Assembly: GCF_002198665.1 (NCBI RefSeq)
Contig: NZ_MWLM01000064.1
Location: 177,832 to 241,831 of the forward strand
Origin: Novosphingobium sp. B 225
GTDB lineage: Bacteria; Pseudomonadota; Alphaproteobacteria; Sphingomonadales; Sphingomonadaceae
Reading direction: 5' to 3'
DNA: 64,000 bases
The position numbers and the translations under genes are program-made. How positions within the stretch are numbered: position 1 is the stretch's first letter; each line of letters begins with the position of its first letter. The notes under the pieces are model-generated. The model saw only the letters and a program-made list of their open reading frames with translations, was not told the origin of the DNA and ran no database searches. Positions 25,939-34,030 of the stretch are shown piece by piece.

Positions 25939-27557
25939 TGGACGAATTTGACTATATCATCGTGGGTGCCGGCACCGCAGGCTGTGTCGTCGCCAGTCGG
26001 CTGGCCGAGAGTGGGCGGCACAAGGTCTTGCTGCTTGAGGCGGGAGGATCGGATCGCAACGTCTGGATCCAGCTGCCGATCGGCTATGGCCGGACCTACT
26101 TCGATCCCAACGTGAACTGGATGTACGATACACAGCCCGTGCCGGGGCTGGGCGGGCGCAGCTCCTATTGGCCGCGCGGCAAGGTGGTGGGCGGTTCAGG
26201 CTCGATCAACGCCATGGTCCATGTGCGCGGGCAGCCGCATGATTTCGATGACTGGCGCGCTCTCGGCAATCCCGGGTGGGGGTGGGAGGATGTGCTGCCC
26301 CACTTCATCAAGGCCGAAGACAGCGACATCGTCGAACCGGGCCTGCGCGGGCAGGGCGGGCCGCAGCATGTTACCGACATTTCTGATAAAGTGCATCCTC
26401 TGTGCCACCGTTTTGTGGCTGCTGGGGCAAGCCTTGGATTGCCCCGGGCGCTGGATTTCAACGGCAGTGAGGGGGAAGGGCTGGGCATTTTCCAGATCAA
26501 TACCCGTGACGGTCGCCGCGCCTCAACCGCCAATGCCTATCTGCGCCCGGCCTTGCGACGCGGGAAAATTGTGCTTGAAACACATGCACTTGCGACACGG
26601 ATCTTGTTCGAGGGGCGAAGGGCCAGCGGGATCGAGTATCGCCAGCGCGGCACGATCCGGCAGGCGCGCGCGCAGGGCGAGGTGATCCTGTGCGGCGGCG
26701 CGGTCAATTCGCCGCAACTGCTGCAACTGTCCGGGATCGGCCCTGGCGCACTGCTTTCGGCGCTGGGGATTGAAACCCGGTCAGACCACACGGCGGTTGG
26801 CCAGAATCTGCAGGATCATCTGGCGGTCAGCTATTTCCATCGCAGCGCATTGCCGACGTTGAATGATGAACTTGGGCCGCTGTGGGGCAAGGCCAAGGCG
26901 GCACTGCACTATGCCCTGAACCGGGGCGGGCCATTGTCGATGAGCGTCAACCAGGCAGGCGGCTTCGTGCGCAGCACGCCGAACGCGCCGCGGGTTGATC
27001 TGCAACTCTACTTCTCTCCGGTCAGCTATACCCAGACCCCGCTATCCGAGCGGAGACTGGCCAATCCTGACCCGTTTTCAGCGTTCCTGCTGTCGTTCAA
27101 CGCCTGCCGCCCGACCAGTCGGGGCACCCTGGAGATCGCCAGCAGCGATCCTGCGCTGTCGCCGCTGATCCAGCCCAATTACCTCGATACGCAAAGTGAC
27201 ATCGATGAAGCCCGCCGGGGCATCGCCCTGATCCGCCGTATTGCCGAAGCCGCGCCGCTGGCCGAGATCATTACCGGGCAACTGGTGCCAGGCGCAGAGG
27301 TGGTTTCGGACGACCAGTGGCTGGAGGATTTCCGGGCCCGCGCGGATACGGTCTATCACCCCACCTCGACCTGCCGGATGGCCCCCGATCCGGCGCAAGG
27401 CGTGGTTGACGCGCGGCTGCGCGTGCATGGGCTGGCGGGGCTGCGCGTGATTGACGCCTCGATCTTTCCCACGGTCACATCGGGCAACACCAATGCCCCG
27501 ACCGTGATGGTCGCTGAAAAGGGCGCTGCAATGGTGCTTGAGGACTGCCCGGCCTGA
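25938..27557 (+). CDS. GMC-family FAD oxidoreductase (choline-dehydrogenase-like)
   Basis: Flavoprotein alcohol dehydrogenase of 539 aa. The N-terminal FAD fold is '[19 protein letters not shown]', followed by the GMC signature '[18 protein letters not shown]' and a C-terminal active site with the His of YHPTSTCRM and the Asn of GNTNAPT. BetA-like in length and layout, but other alcohols are equally possible. The start ATG at 25938 overlaps the preceding stop (TGATG). With the aldehyde dehydrogenase it could make an alcohol-to-acid pair, for example choline to betaine, though that is not shown by sequence alone. Confidence 0.9.
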   Translation: MDEFDYIIVGAGTAGCVVASRLAESGRHKVLLLEAGGSDRNVWIQLPIGYGRTYFDPNVNWMYDTQPVPGLGGRSSYWPRGKVVGGSGSINAMVHVRGQPHDFDDWRALGNPGWGWEDVLPHFIKAEDSDIVEPGLRGQGGPQHVTDISDKVHPLCHRFVAAGASLGLPRALDFNGSEGEGLGIFQINTRDGRRASTANAYLRPALRRGKIVLETHALATRILFEGRRASGIEYRQRGTIRQARAQGEVILCGGAVNSPQLLQLSGIGPGALLSALGIETRSDHTAVGQNLQDHLAVSYFHRSALPTLNDELGPLWGKAKAALHYALNRGGPLSMSVNQAGGFVRSTPNAPRVDLQLYFSPVSYTQTPLSERRLANPDPFSAFLLSFNACRPTSRGTLEIASSDPALSPLIQPNYLDTQSDIDEARRGIALIRRIAEAAPLAEIITGQLVPGAEVVSDDQWLEDFRARADTVYHPTSTCRMAPDPAQGVVDARLRVHGLAGLRVIDASIFPTVTSGNTNAPTVMVAEKGAAMVLEDCPA

Positions 27558-27558
27558 A

Positions 27559-29064
27559 TCAGCCCAGACTGATCCAGGCCGATTTTGACTGCATGTAGCC
27601 TGCCAGCGATTCCAATGACTTGTCGCGCGTATTGCCCGATTGCTTGAACCCGCCAAACGGCTGGTTCATGTCACCATCGCCAAAGCAGTTCACCCAGACC
27701 ACGCCCGCTTCCAGCGCTTTCACCACCCGGTGCGCGCGGGCCAGATCGGCCGTCCAGACCGAGGCTGCCAGACCATAGATCGAATCGTTGGCGATCCGGA
27801 TCGCCTCGTCCTCGCTGGTAAAAGTCAGCAGGCTGACAACCGGTCCGAACACTTCCTCGCGCCCGATCGCCATCTGCGGCGTTACCCCGGTGAACAGCGC
27901 GGGCAGGACATAGGCACCATCCGGCCGGGCCGGATCGGGCGTCCCGCCCATTTCCAGCCGCGCGCCTTCGGTTGTGCCGGTCTTGACCCAGTGCAGCACT
28001 TTGTCCTGCTGGGCGCGCGAGACCAGCGGGCCGAGCGTGGTGGCGGGATCAAGCGGGTTCCCGGGTTGGTAAAGTTCCGCCGCCTTCTGCTTGAACGCGG
28101 CGGTGAACGCTTCGGCGATGTCGGCATGAACCAGCAGGCGCGAGCCGGCATTGCAGACCTGGCCGGCGTTGTCGAAGATGCCGCGTACGGCATGTTCGGC
28201 GGCACGGTCCAGATCGGGCAGATCAGGCATGAAGATCTGCGGGCTTTTGCCGCCGGTTTCCAGCGCGACCCGCTTCATGTTTGATTGACCAGCATAAACA
28301 AGCAGTTGCTTGCCGACATTGGTGGAGCCGGTGAAGCTGATCTTGGCCACATCGGGATGCAGGGCAAGCGCCTGCCCGGCGTCGATCCCGGTGCCATTGA
28401 CCACGTTGAACACCCCCGGCGGGCCGCCCGCTTCGAGGAACAGCAGGGCCAGTCGGATTGAGGACAGCGGCGCCAGTTCGGAGGGTTTGAGCACCACGCA
28501 ATTGCCTGCCGCGAGCGCTGGGGCAATCTTCCACGCGGCCATCAGCAACGGGTAATTCCACGGACTGATCGCGCCGACAACTCCCAGCGGTTCGCGCGCG
28601 ACCTGGTGCACCGCATCGTGCGCGCTGGTGCTGACCGAGCCGTGCAGCTTGTCAATCGCCTCGCCGAAATAGCGCAGGGTTACAACCACTTCCGGCAAGT
28701 CGATGGTCAGCGCGTCGGTGATTGGTTTGCCCATCGACAGCGTTTCAAGCAGGGCCAGTTCGGCGCTGTGTTCCTCGACCAGATCGGCCCAGCGACGCAT
28801 GATCGCCATGCGGTCGCGCGGGTACATGTGGCGCCAGCGGCCGTCCTGCCAGGCGGCACGCGCAGCGGCGACAGCGCGGTCAATATCGGCCGCTCCGCCG
28901 CACGAAACCTGGGCGACCGTGCTGCCATCGGCGGGATTGATCACGGGATGAACCGCGCCGCCGAACGCAGGCACAAGCGCGCCATCGATTACCAGGCCGG
29001 TGTCGATCCGCAATTCAGCGGCGCGCGCCTGCCATCCGGCCAGATCGCTGGGAATTCCGCTCAC
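27559..29064 (-). CDS. Aldehyde dehydrogenase (PuuC/aminobutyraldehyde-dehydrogenase-like)
   Basis: ALDH of 501 aa with E269 (LETGGKSPQ), C304 ([11 protein letters not shown]) and N170 (SPWNYP). Overall it resembles gamma-glutamyl-gamma-aminobutyraldehyde and trimethylaminobutyraldehyde dehydrogenases. It starts with GTG at 29064, overlapping the preceding stop as GTGA. It ends 1 bp from the convergent GMC gene. In a trimethyllysine/carnitine route it could make gamma-butyrobetaine for the dioxygenase at 30986, which is inference. Confidence 0.9.
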   Translation of the reverse strand: MSGIPSDLAGWQARAAELRIDTGLVIDGALVPAFGGAVHPVINPADGSTVAQVSCGGAADIDRAVAAARAAWQDGRWRHMYPRDRMAIMRRWADLVEEHSAELALLETLSMGKPITDALTIDLPEVVVTLRYFGEAIDKLHGSVSTSAHDAVHQVAREPLGVVGAISPWNYPLLMAAWKIAPALAAGNCVVLKPSELAPLSSIRLALLFLEAGGPPGVFNVVNGTGIDAGQALALHPDVAKISFTGSTNVGKQLLVYAGQSNMKRVALETGGKSPQIFMPDLPDLDRAAEHAVRGIFDNAGQVCNAGSRLLVHADIAEAFTAAFKQKAAELYQPGNPLDPATTLGPLVSRAQQDKVLHWVKTGTTEGARLEMGGTPDPARPDGAYVLPALFTGVTPQMAIGREEVFGPVVSLLTFTSEDEAIRIANDSIYGLAASVWTADLARAHRVVKALEAGVVWVNCFGDGDMNQPFGGFKQSGNTRDKSLESLAGYMQSKSAWISLG

Positions 29065-30014
29065 CGCCGGGGGACCACTTCGTAACCCGGCTCTTCGGGT
29101 TCATCATCGACCATCTGGTCAGGGAAGCCGCTGCCCAGCACTTTCAGACCCAGCGGTTCTTCGAAGCGGCGGATGATGTTGGGCGAAAATTCCCGGTCAC
29201 CGTATTGCGCGCGGGATTCCTTGAACAGGCGCACGATCAGCGGGGAGAGTTCCACCGGAACGCCGTGTTCCTGCGCGATTTCATCGAACAGGCCGATGTC
29301 CTTGCTGACCAGATCCATGGTGAAGTTGATGTCGCGGCTGCCGTTCAGGATCACCTGGCTTTCGGTTTCATGGACAAAGCTGTTGCCCGAGGAAATGCGG
29401 ATCGCTTCATAGGTGGTGTTCATGTCCAGCCCGGCGGCCTTGCAGGTGGTCAGCGCTTCGGCCAGCGCAACTAGATGCACGGTGCACAGGTAATTGGTCA
29501 TCACCTTGAGCTGTGAAGCGGTGCCCAGCGGTCCGGTGTGGAGCAATCGGCGGCCCATCGATTTCAGCAGCGGCAGGACCCGGTCAAAGCCCTCGCGCGG
29601 GCCGCCCGCGAAGATCGAGATGTTGCCGGTATCAGCACGGTGGCACCCGCCCGAAACCGGGCATTCCATGAACAGCGCACCCTTGGCATCGACCAGCGCG
29701 CCCAGCCGGATCACTTCCTCGTAATCGGTGGTGCTCATTTCCATCCAGACCTGGCCCGGACGCATCACTTGCAGAAAGCCGTCCGCACCCTCGGCCACGG
29801 CCGCGCTGGCGGCGGGGCTGGGCAGGCAGGTGACGATCACGTCGCACTTTTCACCCAGATCGCGCGGACTGGTCGCCGCGCTGGCACCGCGCGCGGTGAA
29901 TTCCGCCATCAGTTCAGGATTGAGATCACGCACGGTCACATCATGGCCGTTGCGAATCAGGCTTCCGGCCAGTTTGCCGCCAACGTTGCCCAGGCCGATA
30001 AATCCGATTTTCAT
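29061..30014 (-). CDS. Beta-hydroxyacid dehydrogenase family oxidoreductase (3-hydroxyisobutyrate-dehydrogenase-like)
   Basis: NAD(P)-dependent dehydrogenase of 317 aa. It has the Rossmann GLGNVG motif at 8-13, the substrate-binding segment CPVSGG at 118-123 and catalytic Lys170 in GTASQLK. The C-terminus carries an extra acidic tail ('DDEPEEPGYEVV'). It lies between an SDR (29-bp gap) and an aldehyde dehydrogenase (GTGA overlap). Substrate unknown; carnitine, serine, tartronate or other 3-hydroxyacids are possible. Confidence 0.87.
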   Translation of the reverse strand: MKIGFIGLGNVGGKLAGSLIRNGHDVTVRDLNPELMAEFTARGASAATSPRDLGEKCDVIVTCLPSPAASAAVAEGADGFLQVMRPGQVWMEMSTTDYEEVIRLGALVDAKGALFMECPVSGGCHRADTGNISIFAGGPREGFDRVLPLLKSMGRRLLHTGPLGTASQLKVMTNYLCTVHLVALAEALTTCKAAGLDMNTTYEAIRISSGNSFVHETESQVILNGSRDINFTMDLVSKDIGLFDEIAQEHGVPVELSPLIVRLFKESRAQYGDREFSPNIIRRFEEPLGLKVLGSGFPDQMVDDEPEEPGYEVVPRR

Positions 30015-30043
30015 GTCTTCACTCTCTCTGTTCGATATTCCGG

Positions 30044-30805
30044 TCAGGCCCGCGTTTTCAGACGCAGGCTGTCCCAACTGATGTCTCCGGTCCACCCGCC
30101 ATCGACCGGCAGGCAGATCCCGTTGATGAAAGCCGCCGCATCCGAGGCGAGGAAGGCGATGCCTTCGGCCACGTCTTCCGGCTGCGCGAACCGCGCCATC
30201 GGCACGCGGTTGACGATGTCGGTGTCGCTATAGGCGCCCGAGCCCATGTCCTTCACGTCCATTTCGGTCTTGATCCAGCCGGGGCAAACCGCGTTGACGC
30301 GGACCCCGCGTCCGCCCCATTCGCCGGCCAGGGTCCGGGTCAAGCCGATCAGCCCGTGCTTCGAAGTATTGTAGGCTGAACGATGGATCACCCCGCCAAG
30401 CCCCGCGACCGAGGCCACGTTGACGATTGAGCCAGTGCCTGCCGCCAGCATCTGACGGCCAAAGGCGCGGCAGAGCAGGAAGGGGCCTTGCAGGTTGACC
30501 GCCATCACCTGTTGCCATTGATCAAGCGAGGTTTCCTCGGCCGGCTGGATCAGGCTGATCCCGGCATTGTTGACCAGCACCTGTGCGCCGCCGCAATCCT
30601 TGGCAATCCGTGCCGCAAGGTCCGTGACAAAGGCTTCGTCCGAAACGTCTCCGCTGATCGCAATTGTGGCGGGGCCAATTGCCGCAGCGGCAGCTTCCAC
30701 CGGCTGCAAGTCGGTCAGCACCACGCGGTAACCAGCAGCGGCAAGTTTGCGCGCCGTTACTTGCCCCAATCCCTGCGCCGCACCGGTGACGACAGCCGTC
30801 TTCAT
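30044..30805 (-). CDS. Short-chain dehydrogenase/reductase
   Basis: Classical SDR of 253 aa. The cofactor motif is TGAAQGLG at 7-14, then NNAG at 79-82, with the catalytic triad S132, Y145 and K149 (YNTSK). D31 after the second strand suggests NAD(H). The start ATG at 30805 has GGGAG upstream. First gene of a three-gene minus-strand unit with the hydroxyacid and aldehyde dehydrogenases, divergent from the dioxygenase gene. Substrate not identified. Confidence 0.88.
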   Translation of the reverse strand: MKTAVVTGAAQGLGQVTARKLAAAGYRVVLTDLQPVEAAAAAIGPATIAISGDVSDEAFVTDLAARIAKDCGGAQVLVNNAGISLIQPAEETSLDQWQQVMAVNLQGPFLLCRAFGRQMLAAGTGSIVNVASVAGLGGVIHRSAYNTSKHGLIGLTRTLAGEWGGRGVRVNAVCPGWIKTEMDVKDMGSGAYSDTDIVNRVPMARFAQPEDVAEGIAFLASDAAAFINGICLPVDGGWTGDISWDSLRLKTRA

Positions 30806-30985
30806 TGCAATCTCCCGCTGGCTCTTCGCCCGCGCAGCGTCCATGCAATGTTGCGGCGTTAATCGCCACTATTAGAATTTTTGATAGCTGATTTGGCACA
30901 AATGCGGCGGGCCACTGACAGGCTATGCCTCGGCGCGCCGTTGCTGACGGCTGGGATCACATAAAGCAGGAAATGAGACGCAGGG

Positions 30986-32116
30986 ATGGCGACCGTCGAA
31001 GCAGGTGAAGGTATCCGGTTGGCCGCAAAGGGCCTGGACGTGGCACTGCCGGGCCGGGGCGATACCTATTTCAATTACTACTGGCTGCGCGACAATTGCA
31101 GCACCTCGTTCGACCGCGAAACGCGCGAACGGGTGTTCGACATTTTCCATCTCTCTACACCGCCCGCGCCGCGCGCTGCGCGCATCGTTGGCGATGCGCT
31201 GGTGATCGAATGGGCGGGGGAGGACCACGTATCAACCTACCCGCTGAGCTGGCTGGAAAGCTGCGCTGCAGGCTCGCGGTTCGATCCGGCCGATATGCCG
31301 CGCCAGCCCTGGTATTCGGATCACTATGCAACGCTGCACCGCGTCCCCTTCGCCAGCCTGCGCGCAGACAAGGCGGCACTGGCAGGCTGGCTCAAGGCCG
31401 TACTAGTCGAAGGCGTGGCTTTCGTTACCGACATGCCTGACAGCGACGAGGCGCTGACCGAACTGGTCCAGCATATCGGCCTGGTCCGCCCGACTTTCTT
31501 TGGCGAATATTTTGACGTGCGCACCCACATCGAACCCAGCAATCTGGCCTATACCGCCAAGGCACTGGAACTGCACACCGATACCCCGGCAGAAGAGCTC
31601 GCGCCGGGGATCCAGTTCCTGCATTGCCGCGCCAATTCGGTCGAAGGCGGGGACAACCTGTTCCTGGATGGGGTGGCCGTGGCGGAAGACCTACGCTACG
31701 AAGCGCCCGAGGATTTCCGGATCCTGTCGGAAACCCGCGTGCCCTATTATTGCGAGCATGACACCTATGACATGCGATCGTACCAGCGGGTGATCGAACT
31801 GGATGATAATGGCGCGGTTTCGGGGGTGACGATCAGCCAGCATATGGCCGATGTGTTCGATATGCCGCAGCAGGATCTCGATGCTTTCTACCCCGCGTTT
31901 TGCCGGTTTGGGCAAATGTTGCAGCGCGACAAGTACCTGATGCGGTTCAACATCCGCGCGGGCGAATGCATCGTGTTTGATAACCACCGGATCGTTCACG
32001 GGCGCGATGCCTATTCTGCCACCAGCGGGGATCGTTACTTGCGTGGCTGCTATGCTGATCGCGGCGAACTGCGCAGCGCGTACCGCATCCTGGCCGGGGA
32101 GGGCCGGTTCAAATGA
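30986..32116 (+). CDS. 2-oxoglutarate/Fe(II) dioxygenase, gamma-butyrobetaine hydroxylase/TauD-like
   Basis: Protein of 376 aa with an N-terminal DUF971/BBOX-type domain (about 1-90) and a C-terminal TauD-type dioxygenase domain. Iron ligands are H197 and D199 (LELHTDT) and H338 (NHRIVHGRDAY); R353 likely binds 2-oxoglutarate. This layout is that of gamma-butyrobetaine and trimethyllysine dioxygenases, which hydroxylate trimethylammonium substrates. The N-terminal zinc cysteines of classical BBOX are mostly absent: C38 is present, the next positions are Thr40 and Asp43. Coupled to the aldolase-like gene by ATGA. Confidence 0.85.
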   Translation: MATVEAGEGIRLAAKGLDVALPGRGDTYFNYYWLRDNCSTSFDRETRERVFDIFHLSTPPAPRAARIVGDALVIEWAGEDHVSTYPLSWLESCAAGSRFDPADMPRQPWYSDHYATLHRVPFASLRADKAALAGWLKAVLVEGVAFVTDMPDSDEALTELVQHIGLVRPTFFGEYFDVRTHIEPSNLAYTAKALELHTDTPAEELAPGIQFLHCRANSVEGGDNLFLDGVAVAEDLRYEAPEDFRILSETRVPYYCEHDTYDMRSYQRVIELDDNGAVSGVTISQHMADVFDMPQQDLDAFYPAFCRFGQMLQRDKYLMRFNIRAGECIVFDNHRIVHGRDAYSATSGDRYLRGCYADRGELRSAYRILAGEGRFK

Positions 32117-32823
32117 GCCTGCCGAGCGAAGCTCAACTGCGTGAGGATCTGGCCGCCGCTTTCCGGCTTGCCGCGCGGTTCGGCTGGCATGAATCGGTGG
32201 GCAATCACTTCAGCGCCGCAGTTTCCGAGGACGGGCGCAAATTCCTGCTCAACCGACGCTGGCAGCATTTTGAATCGATCCGTCCGGATGACCTGCTGCT
32301 GCTCGATGCCGATGATCCATCGGTGATGGAGGGGCCGGATGCACCCGATGCTTCGGCCTGGACAATCCACGGCACGATCCACCGGCTCAGCCCGGCAACC
32401 CGGGTCGTGCTGCACTGCCATCCGGTCCACGCGACGGCGCTGTCGATGCTGGCCGATCCCGAACTGAAGCCGCTCGACAACAACACCGCCCGCTTTTTCA
32501 ACCGGGTCGCAATTGACCGGGAATTCGGCGGGATTGCCGATGATGCGGCGGAAGGCGTGCGGCTGGCCAAGGCGTTGGGCAATCACAAGGTCATGTTGAT
32601 GGGCAACCACGGCCTGTTGTGCAGCGGCGCCAGCGTGGCTGCTGCATTTGAAGACATGTATTATTTCGAACGTGCGGCCCAGACCCAGTTGCTCGCCTAT
32701 TCCAGCGGTCAGCCGCTGGCAGTGCTGGACGATGCGACGGCCGAAAAGACCGCGCAAGGGTGGGAACCCTATGCCGGCATGGCCGATGCCCATTTCGGCC
32801 ACCTCAAGTCCACTTTGGCGTAA
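32113..32823 (+). CDS. Class II aldolase/adducin family protein
   Basis: Protein of 236 aa with the class II aldolase/adducin fold. Likely zinc ligands are H101 and H103 (LHCHPVH) and H166 (MGNHGLL). The Glu that usually serves as acid/base before the substrate-binding helix is not evident; the local sequence is ASAWTIHGTIH. It is therefore uncertain whether it is a lyase. Next to a trimethyllysine/butyrobetaine-type hydroxylase, an aldol cleavage of a hydroxylated product is one idea. It is followed after 5 nt by an oxidoreductase gene. Confidence 0.8.
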   Translation: MSLPSEAQLREDLAAAFRLAARFGWHESVGNHFSAAVSEDGRKFLLNRRWQHFESIRPDDLLLLDADDPSVMEGPDAPDASAWTIHGTIHRLSPATRVVLHCHPVHATALSMLADPELKPLDNNTARFFNRVAIDREFGGIADDAAEGVRLAKALGNHKVMLMGNHGLLCSGASVAAAFEDMYYFERAAQTQLLAYSSGQPLAVLDDATAEKTAQGWEPYAGMADAHFGHLKSTLA

Positions 32824-32828
32824 CGGGA

Positions 32829-33890
32829 ATGGCCGGGCGCATTCCTGCAACAATGCGTGCGGTCGAACTGGTCGGGTTCGGCGGGTTTGAGCAGCTGCGG
32901 TACCGGGTCGACACTCCGGTTCCCTGTCCGCAGGCGGGCGAAGTGCTGATTGCGATTGGCGGGGCAGGGGTCAACAACACCGATATCAACACCCGGATCG
33001 GCTGGTATTCCAAATCGGTCCGCAGCGCGACTTCGGCCGGCGGCAACGGCGGTTTTGAAGAAGCCGAAGGTGAAGGCTGGAGCGGCGCGCAGTTCACTTT
33101 CCCCAGGATCCAGGGGATCGACGCCGCCGGGCGGATCGTGGCGGTTGGCGAAGGTGTGAGCGCGGCGCGGATTGGCGAACGCGTGCTGGTCGAACCGGCG
33201 CTGCGCCGCGACGATGGCCGAACCGATTTCTTTGGATCGGAATGCGACGGGGCCTTTGCTGAATTTGCGGTGGCACCCGCCGCGCATAGCTACCGGATCG
33301 AATCGACGCTGTCCGATGCCGAACTCGCTTCGTTCCCCTGCGCCTACTCCACCGCCGAAAACCTGCTCCACCGCAGCGGCGTTGGCACTGGCGAGCGCGT
33401 GCTGGTAACCGGCGCTTCGGGCGGGGTGGGATCGGCCGCGGTGCAACTGGCCAAACGCCGCGGTGCGCATGTCACGGCGCTGGCCGGCACGTCGAAGCAT
33501 GCGGCGGTGCAAGCAATCGGCGCTGACGTGGTGCTCGATCGCTATGCCCCGCTGGCCGAGAATGACTTTGATGTGGTGATCGACGTGGTCGGCGGACAGA
33601 GCTTTCCCGAACTGCTGCGCGCGCTGCGTTCGCGCGGCCGGTATGCCACTTCGGGGGCGATTTCCGGCCCGCTGGTCGAACTTGACCTGCGGACCCTCTA
33701 CCTCAAGGACCAGACCCTGTACGGCTGCACCGCGCTCGATCCAGGGGTGTTCGCCGATCTTGTCGGTTATATCGAACGCGGCGAAATCCGGCCTTTGGTG
33801 TGCGAAACTTTCCCGCTGGAATGGATCGAGGCGGCGCAGCGCCTGTTCCTGGAAAAGCGCCACGTCGGCAAGATCGTACTGATCCCCTAG
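32829..33890 (+). CDS. Medium-chain reductase, quinone-oxidoreductase-like, apparently zinc-free
   Basis: MDR-superfamily NAD(P)-dependent oxidoreductase of 353 aa. The N-terminal GroES-like half has 'GAGVNNTDINTR', with Asn where zinc alcohol dehydrogenases carry the catalytic Cys, so it is probably zinc-free. The nucleotide-binding stretch is 'VTGASGGVGSAAVQLAKRRG'. Start ATG at 32829, 5 nt after the aldolase-like gene; an internal ATG at 32853 is possible. Substrate unknown. Confidence 0.86.
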   Translation: MAGRIPATMRAVELVGFGGFEQLRYRVDTPVPCPQAGEVLIAIGGAGVNNTDINTRIGWYSKSVRSATSAGGNGGFEEAEGEGWSGAQFTFPRIQGIDAAGRIVAVGEGVSAARIGERVLVEPALRRDDGRTDFFGSECDGAFAEFAVAPAAHSYRIESTLSDAELASFPCAYSTAENLLHRSGVGTGERVLVTGASGGVGSAAVQLAKRRGAHVTALAGTSKHAAVQAIGADVVLDRYAPLAENDFDVVIDVVGGQSFPELLRALRSRGRYATSGAISGPLVELDLRTLYLKDQTLYGCTALDPGVFADLVGYIERGEIRPLVCETFPLEWIEAAQRLFLEKRHVGKIVLIP

Positions 33891-34030
33891 GCTGCAGCGC
33901 CGCGCGCCGGAATGGCACTTATCCATACCATTAAAATGCGCCATATCGCCCCGACGGACCGCTTGCGCCCTGTTTTACTTTGGCGTTGGCTGACATAGGG
34001 ACCCTGACAACAGGCAGGAAGCGCAAGGCA

